From assembly GCA_023251875.1 (NCBI GenBank), contig JAHEXY010000008.1, positions 62,001 through 126,000 of the forward strand: a stretch of 64,000 nucleotides of DNA. The letters are read 5' to 3'. Positions 34,141 to 43,237 of the stretch are shown here, one piece after another. The translations under genes were made by a program, and so were the position numbers. The notes under the pieces are model-generated. The model worked only from the letters and a program-made list of their open reading frames with translations, did no database searches and was not told where the DNA came from. Origin of the DNA: Bacteroidota bacterium. GTDB lineage: Bacteria; Bacteroidota; Bacteroidia; JAHEXY01. Within the stretch, counting starts at the first letter, position 1; each line of letters begins with the position of its first letter.

Positions 34141-35444
34141 TGCTTTCTCAACGCGATCAACAAGTAATTTGGCATCCATTTACACAAATGCAAACTGCAT
34201 CTTTGCCAATTGCTATTGTAAAAGGGGAGGGGACTTATTTATTTGATGAAAATGGGAAGAAATACATTGATGCCATTTCTTCTTGGTGGGTAAATTTGCA
34301 CGGACATGCACATCCATACATAGTAGAAAAAATATCAGAGCAATTAAAAAAATTAGAACATGTAATTTTTGCAGGCTTTACACATGAACCCGCAATAGCA
34401 TTAGCGGAAGGATTATTAAAACAGTTACCCGGAAATCAATCAAAAATCTTTTATTCTGACAATGGCTCAACCGCAGTTGAAGTGGCTATAAAAATGGCAT
34501 TTCAATATTGGTACAATAAGGAAAAGCCTCGAACAAAAATTATTGCTTTTAAAGATGCTTATCATGGCGACACTTTTGGAGCCATGTCGGTAGGAGGGCG
34601 GAATGCCTTTTCTGCTCCATTCTCGCCATTTTTGTTTGATGTAATTCATATTGATATTCCTGTTAAAGGAAAAGAGAAAGAAACTATTGCGCAACTCAAA
34701 ACAGCAATTAATACAAATGAGGTAGCGGCTTTTATTTTTGAACCCTTGGTATTGGGCTCTGCAGGCATGATAATGTATGAGCCTGAAATTTTAAATGAAT
34801 TGCTTAAACTCTGCAAACAAAAAAATGTATTGTGTATTGCCGATGAAGTAATGACTGGTTTCGGCCGTACCGGAAAATTTTTCGCAACAGATTATATAGA
34901 AGAAAAACCGGATATTTTTTGTTTGTCGAAAGGTATCACAGGTGGTTTTATGGCAATGGGAGTTACGGCTTGTACACAAGAAATTTACAATGCCTTTTTA
35001 TCTGATGATAAAATGAAAACTTTTTTTCATGGGCATTCTTATACCGCTAATCCGCTTGCGTGTGCTGCGGGTGTGGCGAGTTTGGAGTTGTTAGCCACCC
35101 CTCCCTTAATCCCTCCCCAAAGGGGAGGGAAATGCTACGAGCCATGGGAGAATATTAAAATGATAGGTTTGTTACATAAAAATTTTGAACTCGAAATAAA
35201 AAATCATCCATTAGTAAAAGACGTTCGACAAAGAGGAACCATATTGGCTATTGAATTAGAAACTTCTGAAAATACATCCTACTTTAATTCTTTGCGAGAT
35301 AAATTATATACTTATTACATAGAACAAGGCATTTTGCTTCGCCCATTAGGAAATATAGTGTATGTGTTGCCTCCCTATTGTATTTCTAAATCTGATTTAA
35401 ATTGTATTTATAAAGTAATTGAACAAAGCCTCTTAAAAAGCTAA
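34140..35444 (+). CDS. bioA: Adenosylmethionine-8-amino-7-oxononanoate aminotransferase
   Basis: This 434-residue PLP enzyme of the class III aminotransferases converts KAPA to DAPA with SAM as amino donor in biotin synthesis. Landmarks are WHPFTQMQ at the N-terminus, ISSWWVNLHGH, YSDNGSTAVEVAIKMA, DAYHGDTFGAMSVGG, the aspartate of CIADEVMTGFGRTG and the PLP lysine in CLSKGITGG. About 16 residues near 320-337 (PPLIPPQRGGKCYEP) are foreign to the family and are encoded by a GC-rich palindromic repeat. The rest stays in frame, so the gene is probably intact. No other bio genes lie nearby. Confidence 0.93.
   Translation: MLSQRDQQVIWHPFTQMQTASLPIAIVKGEGTYLFDENGKKYIDAISSWWVNLHGHAHPYIVEKISEQLKKLEHVIFAGFTHEPAIALAEGLLKQLPGNQSKIFYSDNGSTAVEVAIKMAFQYWYNKEKPRTKIIAFKDAYHGDTFGAMSVGGRNAFSAPFSPFLFDVIHIDIPVKGKEKETIAQLKTAINTNEVAAFIFEPLVLGSAGMIMYEPEILNELLKLCKQKNVLCIADEVMTGFGRTGKFFATDYIEEKPDIFCLSKGITGGFMAMGVTACTQEIYNAFLSDDKMKTFFHGHSYTANPLACAAGVASLELLATPPLIPPQRGGKCYEPWENIKMIGLLHKNFELEIKNHPLVKDVRQRGTILAIELETSENTSYFNSLRDKLYTYYIEQGILLRPLGNIVYVLPPYCISKSDLNCIYKVIEQSLLKS
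35097..35140. repeat. GC-rich palindromic repeat inserted in frame within bioA
   Basis: The core CCCTCCCC-AAA-GGGGAGGG (35111-35129) is a perfect inverted repeat. With its flanks (ACCCCTCCCTTAAT before, AAATGCTACGAG after) it resembles the intergenic repeats at 11605, 36685, 43427 and 59198. It keeps the bioA reading frame open and encodes a proline/glycine-rich loop. Confidence 0.75.
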
Positions 35445-35492
35445 GAAATTATCTTTAATTTTACGTTAACTATTTTCATTTGTCACGCTGAG

Positions 35493-35508
35493 TCCCGATA
35501 TATCGGGA
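35493..35508. repeat. 16-bp perfect palindrome in the bioA-MORN gene gap
   Basis: TCCCGATATATCGGGA lies in the context CACGCTGAG-palindrome-AAGCGTC, whose flanks can also pair (ACGCT/AGCGT). The whole unit is a typical Bacteroidota dispersed hairpin. It may stabilise or terminate the bioA transcript. Confidence 0.6.
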
Positions 35509-35529
35509 AAGCGTCTAAAAAAAAATTAT

Positions 35530-36672
35530 ATGAAGAACTTTCTCATTTTTTTATTTTTATTAAATGCTTCTTTTGCATTTTCTCAAACGTATGATATTGT
35601 TGATGACGATACCGTAAACTATACTGACAAAAAAGGCCTAAAGCAAGGAGCTTGGGTTGAAAAATGGGATAATGGCAATATCAAGCATGAAGTAAATTAT
35701 AAGAATGATTTAAAAGATGGAGTTGAAATGCTTTATTTTAAATCGGGAAAATGTGTTCAAGAAGAATCGTATTATAAAGCCGGAAAATTAGATGGTACAG
35801 TAACAGTTAAGTATGAAGACCGTACCATTAAAAGCCAAACTGATTATAAAAATGGATTAAAAGACGGAAGTGAAATTTTATATTATTCTAACGGAAATAA
35901 ACAATCTGAAGCTACTTATGCAAAAGATAAATTAGTTGGCACCATAAGAATGTATGATAAGAGTGGCCAATTTACCAAAGAAGGAACTGCCAATAAACAG
36001 GTATTTGATATCGATGCATACGCAGCCGGTAAAACAGATTTTTCTGATACAGTAGTATTAGCTGTTTTTAGGCGACATCCTGAATGGAAAAATAAATTAA
36101 TTGTTGCTGATGTTACTGCAGGCATGGAACCTTATGCAGCCCAATTAATGAAATGGGATAATGAACATCTCCTTATAACAGAAAAACGGCAATATGTTTT
36201 TTTTAATGATGGTGATAATAAAGAGCCTAAAGATAAAATAATTGGACAAACAGGAGGGCTTTATTATAGTGATGGAAGTTCAAATGCTAAAGTAAAAAAA
36301 ACAATTAAGCAAGCCATGGCTGCTGGTGAAGGTGGAGATATTCCGGAAAATGATGTTGAGGCAATCGTTAGTGGCTTAACATTAGGGCAAGGCTATGAAC
36401 AAATTATTTTAATTGCCGATAATAACGCTCCTGTTCGTGATATGAACATGCTAAAACGTTTAAAAAAGCCAATAATAATTGTTTTGTGCGGATTAAAAGA
36501 TACCGATGAAGTTTTACAAGATTATCTTTCAATTGCCCAGCGAACAAAAGGTTCTATTTATACCATTCATGATGATGCAAAAGATTTAGGTAAGCTTGTA
36601 GAAGGCAATGAAATAACCATTGAGCAATTAAAATACAAAGTAACAGGAGGAACATTGCAGGTTGAGAAATAG
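35530..36672 (+). CDS. Exported MORN-repeat (YwqK-like) protein with a VWA-like C-terminal domain
   Basis: This 380-residue protein has a signal peptide (1-19, ending SFAFSQ). Four to five MORN-type repeats follow (about 30-150), such as KQGAWVEKWDNGNIKHEVNYKN and KDGSEILYYSNGNKQSEATY. A globular second half begins with LIVADVTAGMEPYAAQLMKW, which resembles the first strand of a von Willebrand A-type fold, though a clear metal-binding site is not seen. The YwqK name often carries an antitoxin label in databases, but nothing here supports a toxin pair. It is probably periplasmic or surface exposed, with unknown function. Confidence 0.78.
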   Translation: MKNFLIFLFLLNASFAFSQTYDIVDDDTVNYTDKKGLKQGAWVEKWDNGNIKHEVNYKNDLKDGVEMLYFKSGKCVQEESYYKAGKLDGTVTVKYEDRTIKSQTDYKNGLKDGSEILYYSNGNKQSEATYAKDKLVGTIRMYDKSGQFTKEGTANKQVFDIDAYAAGKTDFSDTVVLAVFRRHPEWKNKLIVADVTAGMEPYAAQLMKWDNEHLLITEKRQYVFFNDGDNKEPKDKIIGQTGGLYYSDGSSNAKVKKTIKQAMAAGEGGDIPENDVEAIVSGLTLGQGYEQIILIADNNAPVRDMNMLKRLKKPIIIVLCGLKDTDEVLQDYLSIAQRTKGSIYTIHDDAKDLGKLVEGNEITIEQLKYKVTGGTLQVEK

Positions 36673-36681
36673 GCCACTCTC

Positions 36682-36731
36682 CAGCTCTCCCCGAACTTGT
36701 TCTGAGCAAAGTCGAAGGAGGGGAGAGGGCT
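36682..36731. repeat. Dispersed GC-rich repeat (TCTGAGCAAAGTCGAAGGAG type)
   Basis: CTCTCCCC (36685-36692) and GGGGAGAG (36720-36727) form arms around a loop containing TTCTGAGCAAAGTCGAAGGA. The same unit, with a few changes (TCCTGAGCGGAGTCGAAGGA), recurs at 59198-59242, so it is a dispersed repeat. It lies between the MORN gene and ispE. Confidence 0.7.
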
Positions 36732-36781
36732 AGTTCACTGAAACTTTAAACATTGAACTTTTTAACTTTAAACTATTTCTT

Positions 36782-37597
36782 GTGCTTTCCTTCCCCAACG
36801 CTAAAATAAATATTGGCCTTACTATTGTAGAAAAACGAAAAGATGGTTTTCATAACATTGAAACTGTTTTTTATCCTATCAAACTACAAGACTCGCTTGA
36901 GATCATTAAGCTTTCTGAAAATAAAGAAACCGTTTTCAATTCTTATGGAAATTCAATTCCGGGTAAGGGTACTAACCTTTGTGTAAAAGCGTATGAATTA
37001 TTAAAACAAGATTTTAAACTTCTGCCTGTTGATATTGGTTTGCTTAAAAATATTCCAATTGGAGCAGGTTTAGGAGGAGGATCATCTGATGCAGCATTTA
37101 CTTTAAAACTATTGAATGAATTATTTGAACTGAATTTAAGTGTTGAATCATTAGAAAATTATGCTCGTTTATTGGGTAGCGATTGTGCATTTTTTATTAG
37201 AAATAAAACTGTGTTTGCAAGTGGAAAGGGAGATCAGTTTGAGGAGATTGATTTATCTCTTCACAATTATGTTATTGTATTGGTAAATCCTTGCATTCAT
37301 ATTGGTACAGCAGAAGCTTATTCTAATACAATTCCGAAAAAACCTAAAACTTCCCTTCAAGATTTAATATCCCTACCAATTGAAGAATGGAAAAATAATA
37401 TCAAAAATGATTTTGAAGAATCAATCTTTCCTAATTATCCGCAAATAGCTGAAATAAAGAACAACTTATATAATCTTGGTGCTCTATATAGCTCCATGAG
37501 TGGCAGTGGATCTAGTGTTTATGGTATATTTTCATCAATACCAGAGCTAAAAAATGTATTTCCACATTATTTTGTATGGGTAGGAAATACTGCATAA
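36782..37597 (+). CDS. ispE: 4-diphosphocytidyl-2-C-methyl-D-erythritol kinase
   Basis: This 271-residue GHMP kinase phosphorylates CDP-ME in the MEP pathway to isoprenoids. It opens with FPNAKINIGLTIVEKRKDGFHNIETVFYPI (catalytic Lys and substrate loop). The ATP loop is NIPIGAGLGGGSSDAAF, with LLGSDCAFFI and the late motif MSGSGSSVYGIF following. The start is a GTG directly before the conserved SFPNAKINIGL. The gene stands alone between repeat-rich gaps. Length and motifs are normal. Confidence 0.95.
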   Translation: MLSFPNAKINIGLTIVEKRKDGFHNIETVFYPIKLQDSLEIIKLSENKETVFNSYGNSIPGKGTNLCVKAYELLKQDFKLLPVDIGLLKNIPIGAGLGGGSSDAAFTLKLLNELFELNLSVESLENYARLLGSDCAFFIRNKTVFASGKGDQFEEIDLSLHNYVIVLVNPCIHIGTAEAYSNTIPKKPKTSLQDLISLPIEEWKNNIKNDFEESIFPNYPQIAEIKNNLYNLGALYSSMSGSGSSVYGIFSSIPELKNVFPHYFVWVGNTA

Positions 37598-37691
37598 AAT
37601 AAATAAAACACCACTTTTACTCACTCAAATAGGTATTTCACAAGTTTAGCAATGAAAAAATACCTTCATTTATTTTGATTTTCAAATCAAT

Positions 37692-37727
37692 ATGTATTTT
37701 AAATACATAAAATAAACTGTACCTTTG
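37692..37727 (+). promoter_or_regulatory. Promoter with overlapping inverted repeat before the delta-60 gene
   Basis: ATGTATT-TTA-AATACAT (37692-37708) is a perfect inverted repeat, followed 11 bp later by the -7 box TACCTTTG (37720-37727). The repeat sits where a regulator could control the -33 region. The half-site GTATT/AATAC also forms the inverted repeat before the porin at 26370. Confidence 0.45.
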
Positions 37728-37729
37728 CA

Positions 37730-37757
37730 GCAGATTTACTACCCAAGGTAAATTTGC
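37730..37757 (+). promoter_or_regulatory. Stem-loop in the 5' leader of the delta-60 gene
   Basis: GCAGATTTAC (37730-37739) and GTAAATTTGC (37748-37757) pair in 9 of 10 positions around an 8-base loop, immediately after the predicted transcription start. It lies 41 bp before the chosen GTG start and would shape the 5' end of the mRNA. Confidence 0.4.
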
Positions 37758-37798
37758 CTGTAATAAACAAGAAAGGATTAAATTTTATAACACAATTT

Positions 37799-39145
37799 GT
37801 GAAAAGAATTTATCCTATAATTAACATTATACTACTTCTACTAGCTGCTAATAATTTGTTTGCGCAAACCAAGCTAGATAATCATTTTGGTACTAATGGA
37901 ATTATTACCACTTCCATTGGTGAAAATGGAGCCATAGGACAATCTGTAGTTGTTCAGCCTGACGGAAAAATTATTGTGGGAGGTTATTCATCTAACAAAG
38001 GATTATATTTTGATTTTGCATTAGTAAGATACAATGCCGATGGCACATTGGATCAAAATTTTGGTGCTGATGGTAAAGTAATGACTGATGTTGGTGGTTT
38101 TTCTGATTATGGAAAAGCATTAGCCATACAAACTGATGGAAAAATATTGCTTGCAGGAAGTTCAACCAATGGCAAAAATTCTGATTTTGCATTGGTAAGA
38201 TATAACACGGATGGTTCGTTAGATCAAAATTTTGGAGACCACGGAAAGGTTATTACTGCCGTTGGTAAATTTAACGATTATGGTAAATCTATAGCCATTG
38301 AAAGTAATGGTAAAATAATAGTTGCAGGAGGATCAGACAATGGATATAATTATGATTTTGCTTTAGTACGTTATAATATTGATGGTAGCATTGATAATTC
38401 ATTTGCTATAAATGGAAAAGCAATTACTGATGTTAAGGGTAGCAATGATAATGGCGAGTCAATTGCTATTGATGTAAACGGCAAAATACTAGTTACAGGA
38501 TATGCCTTTAATGATAAAGATAAAGACATTGCATTACTTCGTTACAACTCAAATGGTAGTTTAGATAGCTCCTTTAACAGATCTGGAAAAGTTGCTATAG
38601 ATATAGATGGAGCTTATGATGCAGGAAATGCTGTTCGAGTACAAAGCGATGGAAAAATTGTAGTGGCAGGATATTCTTATAGTACCTATAATTATTCATT
38701 TGTATTACTCAGGTATACTGCAAATGGATTGCCTGATAATTCTTTTGGCCTATCTGGAATAGTAACAACTTCTATTGGAGATGAAGGAACAACAGCTAAA
38801 TCTTTGGCTTTACTTTCGAATGGAAAAATAATGGTGGGTGGTTATGCTCATAATAGATCAGACTATGATTTTGTTTTGGCTTGTTATAATGTGGATGGAA
38901 CAATGGATGAAACATTTAATACAGATGGAGAAACTACTACAGTCATTACTACTTCTAACGATTATTGTAATGCAATTGCCATTGAAAGCAATGGTAATAT
39001 TATACTTGCAGGAAGTTCTTCAATGGGAAGTGACGAAACTTTTACAATTGCAAAATATATTGTAAATGAACATACCCAAGCACTTGACCAAAGCAATAGA
39101 TTAAAAACGCCTTTAGAGTTACAACCGTCTTCAATAGAGAATTAA
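37799..39145 (+). CDS. Exported delta-60 repeat beta-propeller protein
   Basis: From the GTG at 37799 the protein has 448 residues and a signal peptide (VKRIYPIINIILLLLAANNLFAQ). It is then built of about seven delta-60 repeats of roughly 53 residues, each of the form QPDGKIIVGGY ... DFALVRYNADGTLDQNFG ... GKVMTDVGG. Such repeats form a beta-propeller-like fold in secreted proteins. The C-terminus (LKTPLELQPSSIEN) lacks a clear T9SS tail, unlike many relatives, so it may be periplasmic or end prematurely. An alternative TTG start at 37754 would add 15 polar residues before the signal and overlap the leader hairpin. Confidence 0.82.
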   Translation: MKRIYPIINIILLLLAANNLFAQTKLDNHFGTNGIITTSIGENGAIGQSVVVQPDGKIIVGGYSSNKGLYFDFALVRYNADGTLDQNFGADGKVMTDVGGFSDYGKALAIQTDGKILLAGSSTNGKNSDFALVRYNTDGSLDQNFGDHGKVITAVGKFNDYGKSIAIESNGKIIVAGGSDNGYNYDFALVRYNIDGSIDNSFAINGKAITDVKGSNDNGESIAIDVNGKILVTGYAFNDKDKDIALLRYNSNGSLDSSFNRSGKVAIDIDGAYDAGNAVRVQSDGKIVVAGYSYSTYNYSFVLLRYTANGLPDNSFGLSGIVTTSIGDEGTTAKSLALLSNGKIMVGGYAHNRSDYDFVLACYNVDGTMDETFNTDGETTTVITTSNDYCNAIAIESNGNIILAGSSSMGSDETFTIAKYIVNEHTQALDQSNRLKTPLELQPSSIEN

Positions 39146-39380
39146 AATAGTGTTTGCATTAGGCATACTATTTATAATCTCCCAATATTCTTTAACATTA
39201 ATGTTGAACTTTCAAACCTGAAATTTCAGCATATATCTTTTACCCAACATTAAACCATGAACTTTTAAACTTTGAACTTTGGTATTGGCATATATATTGA
39301 CTTATAGGAACCTTCGTTAAAAACTTAGGGTTTATTTCTATTTTGCTGACATTTTGACTGAATTTTATAACATACAAAAT

Positions 39381-41819
39381 ATGACTGAATATCTTTCTCC
39401 AATAATAGATGATGATGGTGTAGAGGCTGAATTTATACCACTACTTACAAGCTCTGACGAAGAGCAAATGAATGCCGAACAAACTCCCGAAGTATTGCCC
39501 ATATTGCCATTGCGCAATACAGTTCTTTTTCCTGGAGTTGTTATTCCCATCACAGTGAGTAGAGATAAATCCATTAAGCTTATCAAAGATGCTTATAAAG
39601 GACAAAAAATGATTGGAGTGGTTTCTCAAAAAGATTCTACTAAAGAAGATCCTCTATATACAGATTTAAATAAAATAGGAACCATTGCCTACATTATTAA
39701 AATGCTTCGAATGCCCGATGGTAGTACAACTATTATTATTCAAGGCCGTAAGCGTTTTCAATTAGGTGCTGCCATTGAAGAAGAACCTTATTTAAAGGCT
39801 GCCATAACTGCTTTTGAAGAAACCAAACCTGAAAAAGGTGATAAGCAATTTTTGGCTTTGGTAAGTTCATTGAAAGATACAGCCCTGCAAATTATTAAGC
39901 AATCGCCACACATACCTTCTGAAGCGGGTTTTGCAATCAAAAATATAGAGAGCCATTCTTTTCTCATCAATTTTGTTTCTTCAAACATGAATGCAAAAGT
40001 GGAAGAGAAACAACAAATGCTTGAGTTACCGGGTTTGCAAGAAAGAGCCACAATGCTACTCAGTTTGCTTACGCGTGAATTGCAAATGCTCGAATTAAAA
40101 AATCAAATTCAAAATAAAGTAAAAACAGGTATTGATGCACAACAGCGTGAATATTTCTTAAACCAGCAATTAAAAACCATTCAAGAAGAATTGGGTGCTA
40201 ATACGCATGAAAAAGAAGTGGAAGCATTGCGACAAAAAGGCGCAAAAAAGAAATGGACAAAAGTAGTGGCAGAAGTTTTTAAACGTGAAGTTGATAAATT
40301 GGGGCGCATGAATCCCAATATGGCTGAATATTCTGTTCAGAGAAATTATGTGGAGTTGCTCTTAGATTTACCTTGGCAATATTATACTAAAGATAATTTT
40401 GATTTAAAACGTGCACAAAAGATTTTAGATAGAGACCATTATGGCCTTGAAGAAGTAAAAGAAAGAATGCTTGAATATTTGGCTGTTCTTAAACTAAAAG
40501 GAGATATGAAATCACCAATCCTTTGTTTGGTAGGCCCTCCTGGAGTTGGAAAAACTTCTCTTGGAAAATCAATTGCAAAAGCATTGAATAGAAGATACGT
40601 GCGTTTATCATTGGGTGGTGTGCATGATGAAGCAGAGGTACGTGGTCATCGCAGAACATACATTGGCGCTATGCCCGGTAGAATTATGCAAAACATTCGC
40701 AAAGCAAAAACATCCAATCCTGTTTTTGTATTGGATGAAATTGATAAATTGGCTTATAGTTCACATGGAGATCCTTCATCGGCTATGCTTGAAGTATTAG
40801 ATCCGGAACAAAACACAACTTTTAATGATAATTATATTGAACTAGATTACGATCTATCGAAAGTATTATTTATTGCTACAGCTAATTCTTTAAACACCAT
40901 TCAACCTGCTTTGCGCGATAGAATGGAAGTGATTGAAGTTACAGGCTATACAGTTGAAGAAAAAGTTGAAATTGCTAAGCGACATCTTATCGCAAAACAA
41001 TTAGAAGCACATGGTATAAAAAAAGGCCAAGTGATTTTTACTGATGGAGTAATTGAAAAAATTATTGAAGGATACACAAGAGAATCGGGAGTAAGATCAT
41101 TAGAAAAAAAGATTACAAAAGTGATCAGAGGCATTGCTAAAAAAATTGTTTTTGAAGAAGTTTTTAATGCTGAGCTTAGTATAAAAGAAGTAGAAGAAAT
41201 TCTTGGTCCACCAAGAATGTATAAAGATAAATACCAAGGCAATGAAGTTGCTGGAGTTGTTACCGGCCTTGCTTGGACTGCCATGGGTGGCGATATTTTG
41301 TTTATTGAAACGAGTTTGAGTAAAGGCAAAGGAGGATTAACACTTACCGGAAATTTAGGTGATGTGATGAAAGAATCTGCAACTATTGCATTAGAATATG
41401 TAAGATCTCACGCTGCTGCGTTGGGAATAAATGAAGAAGTGTTTGAAAAATTAAATGTTCACATGCATGTGCCAGAAGGTGCAACCCCTAAAGATGGTCC
41501 TTCGGCAGGTATTACCATGCTCACTGCTTTGGTTTCTGCTTTTACACAGCGCAAAGTAAAAGAAAAAATTGCTATGACGGGTGAAATTACCCTTCGTGGA
41601 CGCGTACTTCCTGTAGGTGGCATTAAAGAAAAAATTCTTGCTGCACGCAGAGCAGATATAAAAGAAATTATTTTGTGTGAAGACAATCGCAAAGACATTG
41701 AAGAGATAAAAGCAGACTACATCAGCGGACTGGAATTTAAGTATGTACGCAACATGCAAGAGGTAGTTGAATATGCCTTGCTGCCTGAAAAAATAGGAGA
41801 GGCTATAAAGTTGAATTAA
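39381..41819 (+). CDS. lon: ATP-dependent Lon protease
   Basis: This 812-residue LonA protease degrades misfolded and regulatory proteins in the cytoplasm. The N-terminal substrate domain (about 35-240) begins [21 protein letters not shown]. The AAA+ domain has Walker [10 protein letters not shown], Walker [12 protein letters not shown] and the arginine region [10 protein letters not shown]. The C-terminal protease carries the Ser-Lys dyad in [10 protein letters not shown] (Ser) and [15 protein letters not shown] (Lys). I chose the ATG at 39381; a TTG at 39354 is open but adds nine residues without conservation. Length and motifs are standard. Confidence 0.97.
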   Translation: MTEYLSPIIDDDGVEAEFIPLLTSSDEEQMNAEQTPEVLPILPLRNTVLFPGVVIPITVSRDKSIKLIKDAYKGQKMIGVVSQKDSTKEDPLYTDLNKIGTIAYIIKMLRMPDGSTTIIIQGRKRFQLGAAIEEEPYLKAAITAFEETKPEKGDKQFLALVSSLKDTALQIIKQSPHIPSEAGFAIKNIESHSFLINFVSSNMNAKVEEKQQMLELPGLQERATMLLSLLTRELQMLELKNQIQNKVKTGIDAQQREYFLNQQLKTIQEELGANTHEKEVEALRQKGAKKKWTKVVAEVFKREVDKLGRMNPNMAEYSVQRNYVELLLDLPWQYYTKDNFDLKRAQKILDRDHYGLEEVKERMLEYLAVLKLKGDMKSPILCLVGPPGVGKTSLGKSIAKALNRRYVRLSLGGVHDEAEVRGHRRTYIGAMPGRIMQNIRKAKTSNPVFVLDEIDKLAYSSHGDPSSAMLEVLDPEQNTTFNDNYIELDYDLSKVLFIATANSLNTIQPALRDRMEVIEVTGYTVEEKVEIAKRHLIAKQLEAHGIKKGQVIFTDGVIEKIIEGYTRESGVRSLEKKITKVIRGIAKKIVFEEVFNAELSIKEVEEILGPPRMYKDKYQGNEVAGVVTGLAWTAMGGDILFIETSLSKGKGGLTLTGNLGDVMKESATIALEYVRSHAAALGINEEVFEKLNVHMHVPEGATPKDGPSAGITMLTALVSAFTQRKVKEKIAMTGEITLRGRVLPVGGIKEKILAARRADIKEIILCEDNRKDIEEIKADYISGLEFKYVRNMQEVVEYALLPEKIGEAIKLN

Positions 41820-41826
41820 ATAAAAA

Positions 41827-41989
41827 GCGGCAGAGCCGCATAATATTTGTAGAGGAATAATCATTATAACTAACAAGGTGCGTAGCACCGAAACATAAAA
41901 TAATGGTAAACAATAAAAATATTTCGGTGCGATGCACCTTTAAATATTTTACGACTATCAATTCTACAAATATTTTGCGGCTCTGCCGC
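41827..41989. repeat. 163-bp nested inverted-repeat element (MITE-like)
   Basis: The outer arms, 41827-41853 and 41963-41989, are 27 bp long, near-perfect inverted repeats containing the palindrome GCGGCAGAGCCGC and ATATTTGTAGA. Inside them 41875-41893 and 41922-41940 form a second pair of 19-bp arms (AAGGTGCGTAGCACCGAAA and its near complement), each itself a hairpin. No coding frame is present. It lies just after lon and could terminate its transcript. The design, hairpins within hairpins, is that of a dispersed non-autonomous element. Confidence 0.8.
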
Positions 41990-42009
41990 TAGTATAATTA
42001 TAACCTAAA

Positions 42010-42546
42010 ATGAAACAATTATTATTTTCTTTTATACTATTTTCAACCTTTATCGCTTGCAATCTGCAATCAAAAAATACAGAAAATAAAATGACACAAG
42101 AATCATTTAATGTAATTGGTATTTCTGTAAGAACAACCAATAAAGATGGAATGGCCATGACTGATTTAGGACAATTATGGCATCAATTTTATGCTGAAAA
42201 TTGTATTTCTAAAATCCCAAATAAGTTGAGTGATGATGTTTATGCGGTTTATACCAATTATAAATCTGATTATACGGATGAGTATACTACAATAATTGGC
42301 TGTAAAGTGAAATCACTTGATTCCATTCCCAATGGTTTTGAAGGCAAACAAATTCAATCAGGAAGTTTTGTAAAATATACTGCAAAAGGAAAAATGCCTG
42401 ATGTAATTATGGCTACATGGAAAGATATTTGGAGCAAAGATAAAGAACTCAACAGAGCCTATACTGCCGACTATGAAGTTTACGGTAAAAAATCACAAGA
42501 CCCTAATAATGCTGAAGTAGATATTTACATTGCAACAAAAGAATAG
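42010..42546 (+). CDS. GyrI-like effector-binding-domain lipoprotein
   Basis: This 178-residue protein has a lipoprotein signal with a good lipobox (FSTFIACNLQ, Cys18). An AraC effector-binding/GyrI-like domain follows: FNVIGISVRTTNKDGMAMTD, then LGQLWHQFYAENC, TTIIGCKVKSLDSIPNGFEG and YEVYGKKSQDPNNAEVDIYIATKE. In the cytoplasm this fold binds small hydrophobic molecules. A lipid-anchored form presumably acts in the envelope as a binding protein; its ligand is unknown. A frameshifted VOC gene follows 10 bp downstream. Confidence 0.85.
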   Translation: MKQLLFSFILFSTFIACNLQSKNTENKMTQESFNVIGISVRTTNKDGMAMTDLGQLWHQFYAENCISKIPNKLSDDVYAVYTNYKSDYTDEYTTIIGCKVKSLDSIPNGFEGKQIQSGSFVKYTAKGKMPDVIMATWKDIWSKDKELNRAYTADYEVYGKKSQDPNNAEVDIYIATKE

Positions 42547-42556
42547 ATTTTTTATT

Positions 42557-42915
42557 ATGGATAATACTGATTTTAAAATTGGAAAAATAACAATTGCTAT
42601 AAACAATATTGAGCAAATGGTAGTTTTCTATAATAAAGTATTTAATGCTAGTTTGGAAAAAAAGGCACATGGTATGTATAGCGGAAAAATTGGAGAGATA
42701 AATATTTTATCTGTCCAAATGCCATTGCAGGCGTAAAAGCAGAACAAAATCGTCATCAATTTGATTATGTAATAGCAGATATTGAAAAGACAGTACAAGA
42801 TGTAAAAGCTTTTGGTGGGAAATTAAAAGGAGATATCAATTGTACAGATAAAAGTAAAATAGCCTCTGTTATAGATCCAGATGGAAATACAATTGTGTTT
42901 ATTCAAAAAATATAA
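42557..42915 (+). pseudogene. Frameshifted VOC/glyoxalase-like gene
   Basis: An ATG at 42557 starts DNTDFKIGKITIAINNIEQM and continues VVFYNKVFNASLE ... SGKIGEINILSV before hitting TAA at 42734-42736. From about 42710 a different frame (-1) continues the same protein as CPNAIAGVKAEQNRHQFDYV, then ADIEKTVQDVKAFGGKL and VIDPDGNTIVFIQKI, ending at 42915. Together they make one complete VOC-fold protein of about 119 residues. A single-base deletion, or a sequencing error, near 42700-42715 would explain the break. Confidence 0.8.
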
Positions 42916-42946
42916 ATAATAAGCTTGGTATTTCGACCTCGAATAA

Positions 42947-43152
42947 CAATGTCGTTATTTAAGCCTGAAAGGCTTTAATATCAATAGCCTCCGATAAAAT
43001 CGGAGGTAAGAGTTTGATTGTTGATTATTGAACCCCTCAGGGGTTCAACAAATTTGTTTGCATTTCCCCCTGATTTCATCAGAGGTTATTCAAATTTAAT
43101 CCCTTCGGGATTAGCTGATCAACAAAGCATTTCTCCTTAAAAAACGACATTG
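42947..43152. repeat. 206-bp composite element: terminal inverted repeats around five hairpins
   Basis: Ends 42947-42963 (CAATGTCGTTATTTAAG) and 43136-43152 are inverted repeats matching at 16 of 17 positions. Between them lie five hairpins in a row: AAGCCT/AGGCTT (42961-42975), CCTCCGAT/ATCGGAGG (42988-43006), TTGAACCCC/GGGGTTCAA (43028-43048), CCCCTGAT/ATCAGAGG (43067-43085) and AATCCC/GGGATT (43098-43112). Most have 3-base loops. No reading frame is evident. It fills the gap after the broken VOC gene. Confidence 0.8.
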
Positions 43153-43237
43153 GCTGTGCAAAGTTGAAGTATATGCGTTGGCTCAATAAAGTAGTAATTT
43201 TTATAAAAAGAAAAATATTTTAGAACATAACTCAATA

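Noticed and set aside
35530-36672. A YwqK-type toxin-antitoxin system
   Set aside because: The protein has a signal peptide and MORN repeats and no toxin partner. The antitoxin label is a database convention for this family.
41451-41888. Minus-strand open frames of 79 and 145 codons overlapping the end of lon
   Set aside because: They lie antisense to the strongly conserved protease domain of lon and have no recognisable protein features.
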